Origin: an uncultured Bacilli bacterium
GTDB lineage: Bacteria; Bacillota_I; Bacilli_A; Izemoplasmatales; UBA1188
NCBI GenBank assembly: GCA_905235635.1
Contig: CAJOMC010000006.1
Coordinates: 1-64,000, forward strand
Length of the DNA stretch: 64,000 nt
Direction: 5' to 3'
Shown here: in pieces, positions 16,724-26,844 of the stretch
Layout: the number at the start of each line of letters is the position of its first letter
Numbering within the stretch: position 1 is the first letter of the stretch
Translations under genes and position numbers: made by a program
Notes under the pieces: generated by a model
The model's input: only the letters and a program-made list of their open reading frames with translations
The model's database searches: none
What the model was told of the DNA's origin: nothing

Positions 16724-19681
16724 ATGAAGAAAGCCCTAATCACGACCTTATTACTGACTATCTTCTTAACTCTAGCGTTACTTTTAACGAATAATACTTC
16801 AGGTAAAACCTCAAGAACCATTAAAGCTAAAGATAATTCACAAGCATATGATGCATCTGAATATAGAGATAAAACTTTCTATCGTACATATAATGCTTGG
16901 TTAAATAGTGGAAAGGAAGTAATTAATCTTTCCCAAGAATTATCTTTCAACTCTTTAGAAAACGCTTTCACTAAAAAAGAATATGACAATGTGACATATA
17001 GTCTTGTGACAGTATCGGATGAAATCGTTTATGAAGTTAATGTTGCTAGAGAAGGCTTATATGAGATCGGACTTGGATACTATATGGATAGTGAGTTCTA
17101 TACTAATCCTACAATAGATATCTTAATCAATGGATCATATGAGTTCAATGAATGTATGAGCCTTCCTCTTGAAGTTTCTTGGTTAGTAAAAGAGAGAGAA
17201 GAAGATAATAAATATAATAGATATGGTAATGAATTACTACCTTTATCAAGTAGTCTCCTTTTATCATACAAATATTATCTAGCTGACGATAATAGTATGT
17301 ATGATACAAATTATAAGTTCTACTTAAATCAAGGCATTAACACTATTACCATCAAACCTGTGAATATGGATATCAACATATCCAACCTTTATCTATTCAA
17401 CGAAAAAGAACCTGTATCTTATAGTGAGTATGATTTAGAGAAAACCTCTGAATCAAGCGGTTACCTCGCTACTATTGAAGCTGAATCATTCTACCTTAAA
17501 AATGATTTATCTATTAAACAAACTTACTTTAAAGATAAAAGAGTAACACCTTATTCATACAAATCTACTGTCTTAAATATTTTAGATGGTGGGTCAATGG
17601 GTGAAGGTGGTTCATTCATTGAATATAAATTTAGTGTAGAAAAGACAGGTTATTACTATATCGCCCTTAAATATCTTCATGATTCTAATTTAGGTGTAGT
17701 CGCAAGTAAAAACATTTATATAGATGGTGAAATACCATATAAAGAACTTAAAGGATATAATTTCTCAACAACTAGACAATGGACTAACCATTATCTTGAA
17801 ACAGAAGATGGAGAATACCTTAAAGTATACCTTGAAAAAGGCACTGAACACACCATAAGAATTGAATCATCTATCGCATACGCTGCATCTATCATAGATG
17901 AACTTCATGAGATAATGGACTGGATTAATTCGGTAGGTTTAAATGTTAAAGTTATCACTGGTGGTGAAACATCAAGAATTATCACTCAGTATATTACTAA
18001 ATATTTACCTACACTTGAAGATGATTTAGTTCATTATGCCGAAAGGATTAAAGCTATATATGATACACTTTTAAGTCTTGATGAGGGTGTTAAAAATAGT
18101 GCACCTGAAGTATCAAGCCTAGAGGTTGCGTATAAACAGCTATTAAAAGTATCTAGGAAACCAAATAAGATTAATTCTAACCTTAATCTATTTTCTGATG
18201 GATCTGGTTCTGCTTATCAATTAATTGGTGAAGCTGTGACTTCGCTTTCTGATTCATCAATGGATATAGATAAAGTTTATCTTGTGGGAGTAGGAGAGAC
18301 TATTAAGCTTCCAAAAGCTAAATCTAATATCTTCCAAAAGATAGGAGTTGGAATTCAATCATTCTTCTATTCATTCTTTGATAAGAGATACAAATTAAAT
18401 AGAGTTAAAGACGATAATACTTTAGAAGTTTGGGTTCAACAATCATCTCTTTATGTAGATATTATGCAAAATATGATTGATGAGGCAGGCTTTGATTTTG
18501 GGGTACAGCTCTCAGTACTTCCATCGACATCAAAGATAGTCTTATCGTCATCAACTAATGATAACCCAGATGTAATACTCTCAATTGATACATGGGAACC
18601 GTATTCATATGCCTTAAGAGGAATACTTGAGGACTTAAGAAAATATGATGGGTTCTTTGATGTGACAAAAGATATTGCGGATGGTAACTTTACTCCAATC
18701 ATTTTTGAGGATGGGGTATATGGAATACCTGAAACTACATCTGTATATTTACTTTATTATAGAAAAGATATTCTAGACTCACTTGGAATAGACATACCTA
18801 ACACTTGGAGTGAAACACTTGAAATGCTTTATACACTTCAATCCTATTCTATGAACTTCTATCATCCAATGAGTAGTGATTCTTCTTATAAATCATTTGG
18901 TATGGTTACACCATTTATCTATGAATTTAATGGTGAAGTTTTTAGTGAGGATGGTTTAACCTCAACACTAGAAGATGATAATACCATAGCCGCAATTGAT
19001 TTTCTAACTGGACTTTATACAGTCTATAATCTTCCACGTCAAGTTTCATCGTTCTTTGAACATTTCAGGACAGGTACTATGCCTATTGGAATAACTACTG
19101 TAGATTTATACCTTCAGATGCAGTATGCGGCTCCTGAAATCGCTGGACAATGGGGTGTAACTGTAATCCCAGGTATTTATGATGAATCTACTGACGATGT
19201 AGAGAGATGGAGCGCCACATATGGAAAATGTTCTATCCTGTTTTCTAATTCAGATATGAAAGAAGAAGGATGGGAATTGATTAAATGGTGGAATAGCGCA
19301 TCTACTCAAATGAATTATGTAAAAAACATCAAGATGAGTCTTGGTGAAAGATATATGGTCATCCCTGCGAATAAAGAAGCTTTAAGACAATCTGTCTGGG
19401 ATGATGAAATTAAGAATGTCATTTTAGAAATGGAAAAATATTCAATGACTCCAGCGGTTACCCCAGGTTCATATATTGTTGAAAGAGAAATCTCTCAAAT
19501 ATGGAATAAAGTTGTAATCGATAAAATGCCGGTGAGACAGGCAATAAGTGAGTCGGTTCCAAGAATAAATAGAGAACTTAAGAGAAAGCTAGATGAGTTT
19601 GGATATATTAATCCAGATGGTACATCTTCCTACAAAGTTCCTATTTCATCAAACTTAGGAAGGTGGCTTAATGGCAACTAG
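16724..19681 (+). CDS. membrane-anchored solute-binding protein fused to carbohydrate-binding-like domains
   Basis: A 985-residue exported protein whose N-terminal hydrophobic segment (about 5-24) lacks a lipobox Cys, so it is anchored or cleaved differently from its lipoprotein neighbours. Two beta-sandwich, CBM-like regions follow (about 60-215 and 250-390; the second has EAESFYLKNDLSIKQTYF and YYIALKYLHDSN). A helical linker leads to a complete type-1 solute-binding domain (about 563-960): TLEVWVQQSSLYVDIMQ, NPDVILSIDTWEPYSYAL, YGIPETTSVYLLYYRKDIL. It overlaps the permease gene by 11 bases. It is about twice the usual size of the family, and probably captures long chains for the importer. 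Confidence 0.8.
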   Translation: MKKALITTLLLTIFLTLALLLTNNTSGKTSRTIKAKDNSQAYDASEYRDKTFYRTYNAWLNSGKEVINLSQELSFNSLENAFTKKEYDNVTYSLVTVSDEIVYEVNVAREGLYEIGLGYYMDSEFYTNPTIDILINGSYEFNECMSLPLEVSWLVKEREEDNKYNRYGNELLPLSSSLLLSYKYYLADDNSMYDTNYKFYLNQGINTITIKPVNMDINISNLYLFNEKEPVSYSEYDLEKTSESSGYLATIEAESFYLKNDLSIKQTYFKDKRVTPYSYKSTVLNILDGGSMGEGGSFIEYKFSVEKTGYYYIALKYLHDSNLGVVASKNIYIDGEIPYKELKGYNFSTTRQWTNHYLETEDGEYLKVYLEKGTEHTIRIESSIAYAASIIDELHEIMDWINSVGLNVKVITGGETSRIITQYITKYLPTLEDDLVHYAERIKAIYDTLLSLDEGVKNSAPEVSSLEVAYKQLLKVSRKPNKINSNLNLFSDGSGSAYQLIGEAVTSLSDSSMDIDKVYLVGVGETIKLPKAKSNIFQKIGVGIQSFFYSFFDKRYKLNRVKDDNTLEVWVQQSSLYVDIMQNMIDEAGFDFGVQLSVLPSTSKIVLSSSTNDNPDVILSIDTWEPYSYALRGILEDLRKYDGFFDVTKDIADGNFTPIIFEDGVYGIPETTSVYLLYYRKDILDSLGIDIPNTWSETLEMLYTLQSYSMNFYHPMSSDSSYKSFGMVTPFIYEFNGEVFSEDGLTSTLEDDNTIAAIDFLTGLYTVYNLPRQVSSFFEHFRTGTMPIGITTVDLYLQMQYAAPEIAGQWGVTVIPGIYDESTDDVERWSATYGKCSILFSNSDMKEEGWELIKWWNSASTQMNYVKNIKMSLGERYMVIPANKEALRQSVWDDEIKNVILEMEKYSMTPAVTPGSYIVEREISQIWNKVVIDKMPVRQAISESVPRINRELKRKLDEFGYINPDGTSSYKVPISSNLGRWLNGN

Positions 19682-20585
19682 TATTAAAGCGAATAATAAG
19701 AAGAAAAAGAAAGTCTCACTAAACTTCTTATTTGCGCTTCCTTATGCAGTAGTATTCTTCACATTCGTAGTACTCCTAATAATTATTTCTATTGGGCTCT
19801 CTTTCTTCTACTATGACACAATTAATATTCCACACTTTGTGGGTCTTGATAATTATGTGAGTTTATTCACGAGAGATTCTGACTTCCTTCAATATGCTTT
19901 ACCTAATACTATTAAATATGCATTAATAGTAGGTTTATGTGGATACCTTCTCTCATTTATTATGGCCTGGGTGCTCGCTCAACTTACACACAGAATAAGA
20001 ACCATTCTTGCGGTTATTCTATATTCACCATCACTTACTAGTGCGGTTATGATGACAGTTGTATGGAGAGTACTATTTTCAGGTGATACAAGAGGTTATT
20101 TAAACTCACTTCTTATAAATTGGGGATTTATCTCAACTCCAATTCAATTTCTCCAAGGTCCTGGCTTTATCTTTGGAATCATGATATTCGTAGGGCTTTG
20201 GAGTTCAATGTCGGTAGGCTTTCTTGCGATGCTTTCAGGTATTTTAAATATCAATAAAGAATTATATGAAGCTGCCTACATTGAAGGAATGAAATCAAGA
20301 TTCCAAGAAATATTCTATATTACTATCCCATCTATGAAACCTCAAATGTTATTTGGGGCGGTTATGTCAATTGTGGGCACATTTAACTCTGCAGGTCTTG
20401 CGACCACACTATCTGGTTCAACACCTCCACCACAATACGCAGGATGGTTAATAGTAGATCATATGAATGACTATGGCTTTGCACGTTACGAAATGGGTTA
20501 TGCGAGTGCCATATCAGTAGTATTACTACTTATTGTAGGTATATTCTACTTAGTAGCTAAAAAGCTATTTACGGAGAAAGATTAA
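19671..20585 (+). CDS. sugar ABC transporter permease, MalF type (pair 1)
   Basis: A 304-residue permease with about six membrane segments after a Lys-rich cytoplasmic N-terminus (NNKKKKKVSLN). The EAA loop for ATPase docking is ELYEAAYIEGMKSRFQEIF (about 197-215). It overlaps the solute-binding gene and pairs with the MalG-type gene 2 bases downstream. No ATPase gene is in the window. Confidence 0.93.
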   Translation: MATSIKANNKKKKKVSLNFLFALPYAVVFFTFVVLLIIISIGLSFFYYDTINIPHFVGLDNYVSLFTRDSDFLQYALPNTIKYALIVGLCGYLLSFIMAWVLAQLTHRIRTILAVILYSPSLTSAVMMTVVWRVLFSGDTRGYLNSLLINWGFISTPIQFLQGPGFIFGIMIFVGLWSSMSVGFLAMLSGILNINKELYEAAYIEGMKSRFQEIFYITIPSMKPQMLFGAVMSIVGTFNSAGLATTLSGSTPPPQYAGWLIVDHMNDYGFARYEMGYASAISVVLLLIVGIFYLVAKKLFTEKD

Positions 20586-20587
20586 CT

Positions 20588-21490
20588 ATGAGCACTCAAG
20601 TTAAAAGAAAAAAGAAAAGAAGTAAATTCTTAGGTACGATGATTAATCCAACCCATTTCCATCGTTCTCAAATAAAGTTCTTATTAATAGTTTTACCATT
20701 TGCGATATTAATGCTTCTTCCGATGATATTTATCGTATCACATGCGTTTAAACCATTTAGTGAACTTTATGCATATCCTCCAAAATTCTTTGTGAGACGT
20801 CCTACCCTTGATTCATTTAGGATGCTGTTTAGGATTACAAGTCAGGCAGGCGTACCATTAGTGAGATATCTATTTAACTCACTAATTCAAGCTGTAGGTG
20901 TAATATTCTTTACTCTATTCTTTGGTTCTCTTGCGGCATATTCATTCTCATTCTTAAGTTATAGAGGAAAGAAGATATTATTTGGCGCGAACCAAATCGC
21001 TATTATGTTTGTGGCAGTAGCCGTTGCGGTACCAAGATATATAGTTATGAATAAACTTGGATTAATTAATAACTATTTCTCATTAATTATTCCGTTAATC
21101 GCTATGCCTGTCGGGGTATTCTTACTCAAACAATTTATGGATCAAATACCTCTTGAATTAATTGATGCAGCTAAAATTGATGGCGCAAACAATTTCCAAA
21201 TTTATTTAAGAGTAGTAGTTCCACTAGTTAAACCAGCTCTTGCGACTGTCGCAATTCTTTCGTTCCAAGCTGCTTGGAATAACACTGAAGCATCAAGCTT
21301 ATTCGTTGATGATGAATCGCTTAAAACACTCGCGTATTATTTCTCTACTATGTCACTTGGTTCATCGGCACTCGCAAATCAAGGTATAAGCGCTGCTGCA
21401 TCACTTATGATGTTCCTTCCAAACATCGTTTTCTTCATACTTGTTCAAAATCAAGTAATGAACACTATGGCTTATTCGGGTATGAAATGA
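20588..21490 (+). CDS. carbohydrate ABC transporter permease, MalG type (pair 1)
   Basis: A 300-residue permease with about six membrane segments and the EAA loop ELIDAAKIDGANNFQIYLRV (about 189-208). It starts 2 bases after its partner, with GGAGAAAG as ribosome site, and overlaps the following propeller protein gene by 4 bases. Confidence 0.93.
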   Translation: MSTQVKRKKKRSKFLGTMINPTHFHRSQIKFLLIVLPFAILMLLPMIFIVSHAFKPFSELYAYPPKFFVRRPTLDSFRMLFRITSQAGVPLVRYLFNSLIQAVGVIFFTLFFGSLAAYSFSFLSYRGKKILFGANQIAIMFVAVAVAVPRYIVMNKLGLINNYFSLIIPLIAMPVGVFLLKQFMDQIPLELIDAAKIDGANNFQIYLRVVVPLVKPALATVAILSFQAAWNNTEASSLFVDDESLKTLAYYFSTMSLGSSALANQGISAAASLMMFLPNIVFFILVQNQVMNTMAYSGMK

Positions 21491-23577
21491 TGAAAAAGAT
21501 TAAATTAATCATCTCACTATCCTTAATAATAACTATCTTACTTTTAGTTCTTCCAAGTACTAAGAGTATTTCCGCATCGGATTCTCCATATAAAACATTT
21601 ACTGAGAATAGAGATAGAGAATTAATTGAAACACAAGAAGCATATACTCCAAAGAGCTCAATAAATGTTGTATATAATAATCTCTCTATCGCTAAGGCAG
21701 AAGATATGATAATTGATTCTGACGATTATCTTTATATCGCAGATACAGGTAATAAGAGAGTCCTTGTATTAGACAACACACTTACACCTATTTATTCCTT
21801 TGGAGAAGATACACTTGTATATCCAAGAGGAATCTATAAATTAGGTGATGATATTTATATCACTGACTATAATTCAAGTACCGCAGTAGGAAGAATTGTG
21901 GTTTATGAATATGATAAAGATAATAATATCGCAACACTTAAGAAAGAGTTCTTTACTCCATCAAGCTGGATGCTGGAAACTGATGGATATATCTATAAAC
22001 CACTTAAGATTGCGGTATCAGAAAATGGTTATATGTATGTTACTAGTGAAGGTTCATCATCTGGAGTATTAATGATAGATCCAGATAATAACTTTATCAC
22101 TTACTTTGCATCTAACTCACCTACTTATTCTACACTTGAAAAGATAATGTATTTCCTATTTGAAGGCACTAAGTGGGCCGATAGAAATAGAAAGATAGCC
22201 CCATCTCCTTATAACGTAATGCTTAATGGATCAGGTTATGTTTATACAATTACTAAATCAGAACTAGATGAAGATGGTTTTACTGATAACTTTAAGAAAG
22301 TTAATACAGGTGGTACTAACTATTTCCCTCAACAAATGACGGGTACTAATGACTTTGTAGATTCATATTTTGGTAAATATGGTAATACCTATGCGATAAG
22401 TGAATCAGGTCAAATATATGAATATGATGATGAAGGAAATCTATTATTCAAATTCAGTGGGAAAGGTGACAATCTAGACGTTTACGGTTTATTCTCTAGT
22501 GCATCAAGTATCGTTGTTTCCTCTAGTGATAATTTATACGTTATCGACTCAACACGTAATAATCTTCAAGTATTTGTGCCTACAACTTATTGTAACTATG
22601 TTCATGAAGCGCTTGCCTTATATAAGGATGCAAAATACGAAGAAGCTCTTGAGATCTGGCAGGAAGTTCTAAGATATAATTCTATGTTTGACCTCGCTCA
22701 TAAAGGCGTAGGACTTGCCTACTATATGAGTGGTAACTATACTGAGGCATTAAAAGAATTCTATATCGCATACGACAAGGTTGATTACTCTGATGCATTC
22801 TGGGAGATAAGAAATATCTATTTAATAGAACACTTATCTGTATGGATTATTGTGGTAGTTTTACTTATTGCATCAATCACAGCAGTAGTGCTCACCAACA
22901 AGAAATATCATTACTTAAGAGTAGTAGCTAAACCATTTAAGTGGGTATATGAGAGAAAACTAGTTAATGAGACCTTGTATAGTTTTAGGTTCTTATCACA
23001 CCCAGGGGACTCTATCTATGAAGTAAAGCACCATAAGAGAGCATCGGTTTTATCATCAACTATTATTCTATTAATAATATTTGGTTTATATCTACTTGGA
23101 ATGGTCGTTACTGGGTTCTACTTTAATAACGTTATCATAGAAAAAACTATCCTCTTAACTGAGGGTATTAAGATAATTATTCCTATCATTTTGTTCATAG
23201 TAGCTAATTACCTAATTAGTGCACTTATGGATGGTGAAGGAAAGTTTAAGCATGTCTATATAAGTGTAATAAGTTCACTTACTCCAATTATTGTCATTTA
23301 TCCATTTGTGATACTAATTTCAAGATTTTTAACCTCAAGTGAGTCATTCCTTTATTACTTCTTTATAGTGGCTATGTTTATCTGGAGTTTCTTACTTCTA
23401 TTCTATTCAATCAAAGAAGTACATAACTACTCAGTACCTCAAACTATCGTTAACTTACTATTAACTATATTTATGCTTCTAATACTTATATTATTAGTAC
23501 TTATCTTATACGTTATGGGATACCAAGTAGTTACATTCATCAAAGATATTATAAAGGAGGCTATCATCAATGCTTAA
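21487..23577 (+). CDS. NHL-propeller / TPR / Yip1-like membrane protein
   Basis: A 696-residue protein. The signal segment (about 5-27) is followed by an external NHL-type beta-propeller (about 45-370; repeat marks DSDDYLYIADTGNKRVLVLD and SSDNLYVIDSTRNNLQVF), a TPR hairpin pair (about 372-445; YEEALEIWQEVLRY and GNYTEALKEFYIAY), one membrane segment (about 453-475), and a C-terminal Yip1-like block of about five membrane segments (about 530-690). It lies between the two permease pairs. Its role is unknown; a sensor or assembly factor for the importer is possible. Confidence 0.7.
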   Translation: MMKKIKLIISLSLIITILLLVLPSTKSISASDSPYKTFTENRDRELIETQEAYTPKSSINVVYNNLSIAKAEDMIIDSDDYLYIADTGNKRVLVLDNTLTPIYSFGEDTLVYPRGIYKLGDDIYITDYNSSTAVGRIVVYEYDKDNNIATLKKEFFTPSSWMLETDGYIYKPLKIAVSENGYMYVTSEGSSSGVLMIDPDNNFITYFASNSPTYSTLEKIMYFLFEGTKWADRNRKIAPSPYNVMLNGSGYVYTITKSELDEDGFTDNFKKVNTGGTNYFPQQMTGTNDFVDSYFGKYGNTYAISESGQIYEYDDEGNLLFKFSGKGDNLDVYGLFSSASSIVVSSSDNLYVIDSTRNNLQVFVPTTYCNYVHEALALYKDAKYEEALEIWQEVLRYNSMFDLAHKGVGLAYYMSGNYTEALKEFYIAYDKVDYSDAFWEIRNIYLIEHLSVWIIVVVLLIASITAVVLTNKKYHYLRVVAKPFKWVYERKLVNETLYSFRFLSHPGDSIYEVKHHKRASVLSSTIILLIIFGLYLLGMVVTGFYFNNVIIEKTILLTEGIKIIIPIILFIVANYLISALMDGEGKFKHVYISVISSLTPIIVIYPFVILISRFLTSSESFLYYFFIVAMFIWSFLLLFYSIKEVHNYSVPQTIVNLLLTIFMLLILILLVLILYVMGYQVVTFIKDIIKEAIINA

Positions 23578-25930
23578 AAAGATATTTATGATGCTTATTA
23601 TGGCCTCCTTAGTCATATCAGTAAGTTTATCTATTAAATCAACTGTATACGCAGAATCCGTGAATATTGAACCTGAATCTAACCATGAACGTTCATATGA
23701 CGTCAAAAGTAATTACTACGCTCAAAAGGATGACGAAATAAAGATAACTAATCCTGATAAGAGTGTATTAACTGGATATAGAAGGGTCGCAACAAATAAT
23801 GGAAATACCTTATACGTTGATACAAGAAATAATAAACTTAATATCGCAGTAGAACTAAAGAATGGTTACATCTTCTATAGTGACCCTAATTACTTTGGTT
23901 ACAACATCAGCGCCTATATTACTACTGGTGGTTTATCTGAAGTATCCTCTACATTACTTGTTGATGGTAAGTATTCTACAAGTATTGAGAAGAACCAAAA
24001 ACCTATTCTCACATATGATTTTGAAACAGTAGAAAATGGTTTTAAGGCTATCCTTGATTTTGATAAACTAGGTATCATCATACCTGTATATGTTTACCTT
24101 GAAGATGGAATATTAAAGGTAGAAGTAAAAGATTCAGAAATAGAAGAAAATGGATACGCAAAGACTGTTAAATCTATTAAGAAAAATGATGATGGTACTG
24201 TCGCAAGAGATGAAGATGGTAATCCTATCATTCAAGAAGTCACAACTGTATATAACTTCGCGTTAGCGTCATTCTCATTATTTCAATATTTTGGATGTGT
24301 TGGCTATAATACTAACTTCGAAAATAGAATCAACGGCTATGATTTTATACCTGATGGATCGGGCGCCTTATCAAGATTCCAATATGATAGAAAGTATACT
24401 ACTAGACTCGCAAAGAGAATCTATGGCGATGATATGGGCATAAAGAAACAATCAACATTTAATTCTCACTTAAGTGATGACATTAGAATGTCACTACCTA
24501 TATATGGTGTAGTTCATGGTTATAACCAAAATGCTTTCCTTGCGACTATGACAAAAGGAGATGGAGAAGCGGAAATAATTCTTGAACCATTTGGATATGG
24601 TAATAGAACTATTCAAACTACTTACTTTAAGTTCTATACAAGAGAGCAATACACTATCCAAATAGCAACAAGTGAACAAGGTTCAACAACTACTCTTCCA
24701 GTAAATAGATATGGTGATGATTATAAGGTTGAATATTCATTCCTTTATAACGATGACGCTAACTATTCTGGCCTTGCGAGATACTATAGTAACAACTATT
24801 TAAATCTTACAAATGAGGTTGAAGAAGAAGTTATGCCTTTAGGCTTAAATGTCTTAGCTCAAGACTATAAGAAAGGCTTATTCGGAAAGAAATATATCTC
24901 TATGACATCTTATAGTGAACTATCTCAAATTATTGAGATTTTAGAGAATAAGGGCGTAGGAAACTTCTCAATAAGTTATGTGGGTTGGAATAAAGGTGGT
25001 TACTACAACAATAATTCATATAAACCAAGAATATCTCATAATCTTGGTTCTACTAAATCATTCAATAACTTAATGAGCTATATGAATACCAATAACTACA
25101 ATATTGAGTCTTGTATAGACATACTCTCTACATACAATCAATCAAAGAAAGGCGTAGTTAAGAAAACTAATCTAGATATATTTAAGAAATATTCGGATTC
25201 ATCACTGTTTGATGAAGCATACCTTATGAATCCAGTAGATTCATCTAAACTAGTTCTTAAATATAATAAACGTTATGAAAGATTAGGATTTAGTTCAATT
25301 AATCTAGGTTATTACTCTTTAAATAACTTCCAATATCGTTATAAGAGTAAAAACTATTCAAGAGAAATCGCTATCAGTGAAGCAAGAGAAGAGCTTAAGA
25401 AATTAAGTGAAGTATATTCTATCTCACTTAATGGCGCAAATAGTTATACATTTGATTATCTATCAAGATTTTACAATATGGAAACAAGTGCGACAGGATA
25501 TACCTATTTAACTGATTCAGTACCATTTATTTCAATTATTTTATCTGGACATACTGAATTATTCTCTCCTGAAATCAACTTTATGGCGGATTATGATAGA
25601 CTCGCTTTAAGACTAATTGAATATAATATCTATCCTTATTTCACTATCACAAATGAAGATTCATCAAAGCTTAGATATACAAACTCAGAATATCTTTATA
25701 CATCAATGTTTAGTTTATGGGAGAGCGATATTATAGAATTTTATAGCTATATTAGTGGCGCATTAAATAATACTTTAGGCGCTAATATGATTAGCCATAA
25801 AGCAATTCTAGATGGTGTATCGAAGGTTACATATTCAAACGGAGTAACCATTTATGTTAACTACAATAATAGTCAAGTTACTTTAGAAGGTGTGACTCTA
25901 GATCCACTTTCATATGAGGTGAGAAAATGA
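23570..25930 (+). CDS. exported DUF5696-like protein, possible cryptic glycosidase
   Basis: A 786-residue protein with a cleavable signal peptide ending around YA at residue 28 and no lipobox. An N-terminal beta-rich part (about 60-420; VLTGYRRVATNNGNTLYVD, RINGYDFIPDGSGAL) precedes what looks like a (beta/alpha) barrel (about 430-740; TSYSELSQIIEILENKGVG, FSISYVGWNKGGY, PEINFMADYDRLALRLIEY). I assign it to DUF5696 from memory. The layout resembles glycoside hydrolases with an N-terminal beta domain, but I cannot name catalytic residues. It overlaps the Yip1-like gene by 8 bases and the next permease by 4. Confidence 0.6.
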   Translation: MLKKIFMMLIMASLVISVSLSIKSTVYAESVNIEPESNHERSYDVKSNYYAQKDDEIKITNPDKSVLTGYRRVATNNGNTLYVDTRNNKLNIAVELKNGYIFYSDPNYFGYNISAYITTGGLSEVSSTLLVDGKYSTSIEKNQKPILTYDFETVENGFKAILDFDKLGIIIPVYVYLEDGILKVEVKDSEIEENGYAKTVKSIKKNDDGTVARDEDGNPIIQEVTTVYNFALASFSLFQYFGCVGYNTNFENRINGYDFIPDGSGALSRFQYDRKYTTRLAKRIYGDDMGIKKQSTFNSHLSDDIRMSLPIYGVVHGYNQNAFLATMTKGDGEAEIILEPFGYGNRTIQTTYFKFYTREQYTIQIATSEQGSTTTLPVNRYGDDYKVEYSFLYNDDANYSGLARYYSNNYLNLTNEVEEEVMPLGLNVLAQDYKKGLFGKKYISMTSYSELSQIIEILENKGVGNFSISYVGWNKGGYYNNNSYKPRISHNLGSTKSFNNLMSYMNTNNYNIESCIDILSTYNQSKKGVVKKTNLDIFKKYSDSSLFDEAYLMNPVDSSKLVLKYNKRYERLGFSSINLGYYSLNNFQYRYKSKNYSREIAISEAREELKKLSEVYSISLNGANSYTFDYLSRFYNMETSATGYTYLTDSVPFISIILSGHTELFSPEINFMADYDRLALRLIEYNIYPYFTITNEDSSKLRYTNSEYLYTSMFSLWESDIIEFYSYISGALNNTLGANMISHKAILDGVSKVTYSNGVTIYVNYNNSQVTLEGVTLDPLSYEVRK

Positions 25931-26832
25931 AAGATACTTCTTTAAATCAAGCTAAAAGAAGATTGTCTAACACAAAGAAAAAGTCTTTAATAGGACTCGC
26001 CTTTGTCTCACCATGGATAATCGGTTTCTTATCCTTTGGTTTATATCCATTACTTAGATCAATTAGATTTGCGCTAGCGACATCTGGCAAGACTGATTTT
26101 GAAACATTAAAGTTTACTCTAACTGGTTTTGGTTTTGCACAATTTAAGAAAATATTTACACAGGAGCCAGAACATTTACTTGCGGTAGGAAACTTTGCGC
26201 TAGACCTTGCGGTAGTGATTCCAGTAGTTCTTGTATTTTCGCTAATTCTAGCCCTTCTCCTTAATCAGAATATTAAGGGTAAAGGTATATTTAGATCGAT
26301 ATTCTTCCTTCCTGTAGTATTGCTTTCAGGAAGTATGCTTAGATACTTTAATTCATATAATCTACTCACTGTGCCATCTATCACAAATGGGGCATTAGAG
26401 AGTGTGATTGATACATACTTCCCATCGTTTATCTCAACGCTAGTAATAACCGCATTTTCAAAGATAGTACTAATACTCTGGCTATCAGGTGTTCAAACAC
26501 TCATCTTCCTTGCGGGTCTTCAAAAGATTGATAAATCAATCTATGAAGCCGCAAAAGTCGATGGCGCATCTGGCTGGGAATGTTTCTGGAAAATCACATT
26601 TATGGAACTTATACCACTTATGTATATAAATATTGTATATACGACAATCATTTATTCTAACCTAGGTGAGTATAACCCAATCATAAACATCATCAGTAGT
26701 GTTCAAAGTGATGAAGTCAACTATGGTAAGGCATATTCAAGTGCCCTTGCGTGGTTACTATTCTTTATCGATATTATAGAGATAGGTCTTTTCTGTCTAT
26801 TCATAAGACTAGGCAGTAAGAAATATGAATAG
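25927..26832 (+). CDS. sugar ABC transporter permease, MalF type (pair 2)
   Basis: A 301-residue permease with about six membrane segments. The EAA loop is SIYEAAKVDGASGWECFWK (about 204-222). It is coupled to the DUF5696 gene by a 4-base ATGA overlap. There is no dedicated small solute-binding gene directly beside it, so it may share a binding protein with pair 1. Confidence 0.92.
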   Translation: MKDTSLNQAKRRLSNTKKKSLIGLAFVSPWIIGFLSFGLYPLLRSIRFALATSGKTDFETLKFTLTGFGFAQFKKIFTQEPEHLLAVGNFALDLAVVIPVVLVFSLILALLLNQNIKGKGIFRSIFFLPVVLLSGSMLRYFNSYNLLTVPSITNGALESVIDTYFPSFISTLVITAFSKIVLILWLSGVQTLIFLAGLQKIDKSIYEAAKVDGASGWECFWKITFMELIPLMYINIVYTTIIYSNLGEYNPIINIISSVQSDEVNYGKAYSSALAWLLFFIDIIEIGLFCLFIRLGSKKYE

Positions 26833-26844
26833 GAGGAGGGTTTT

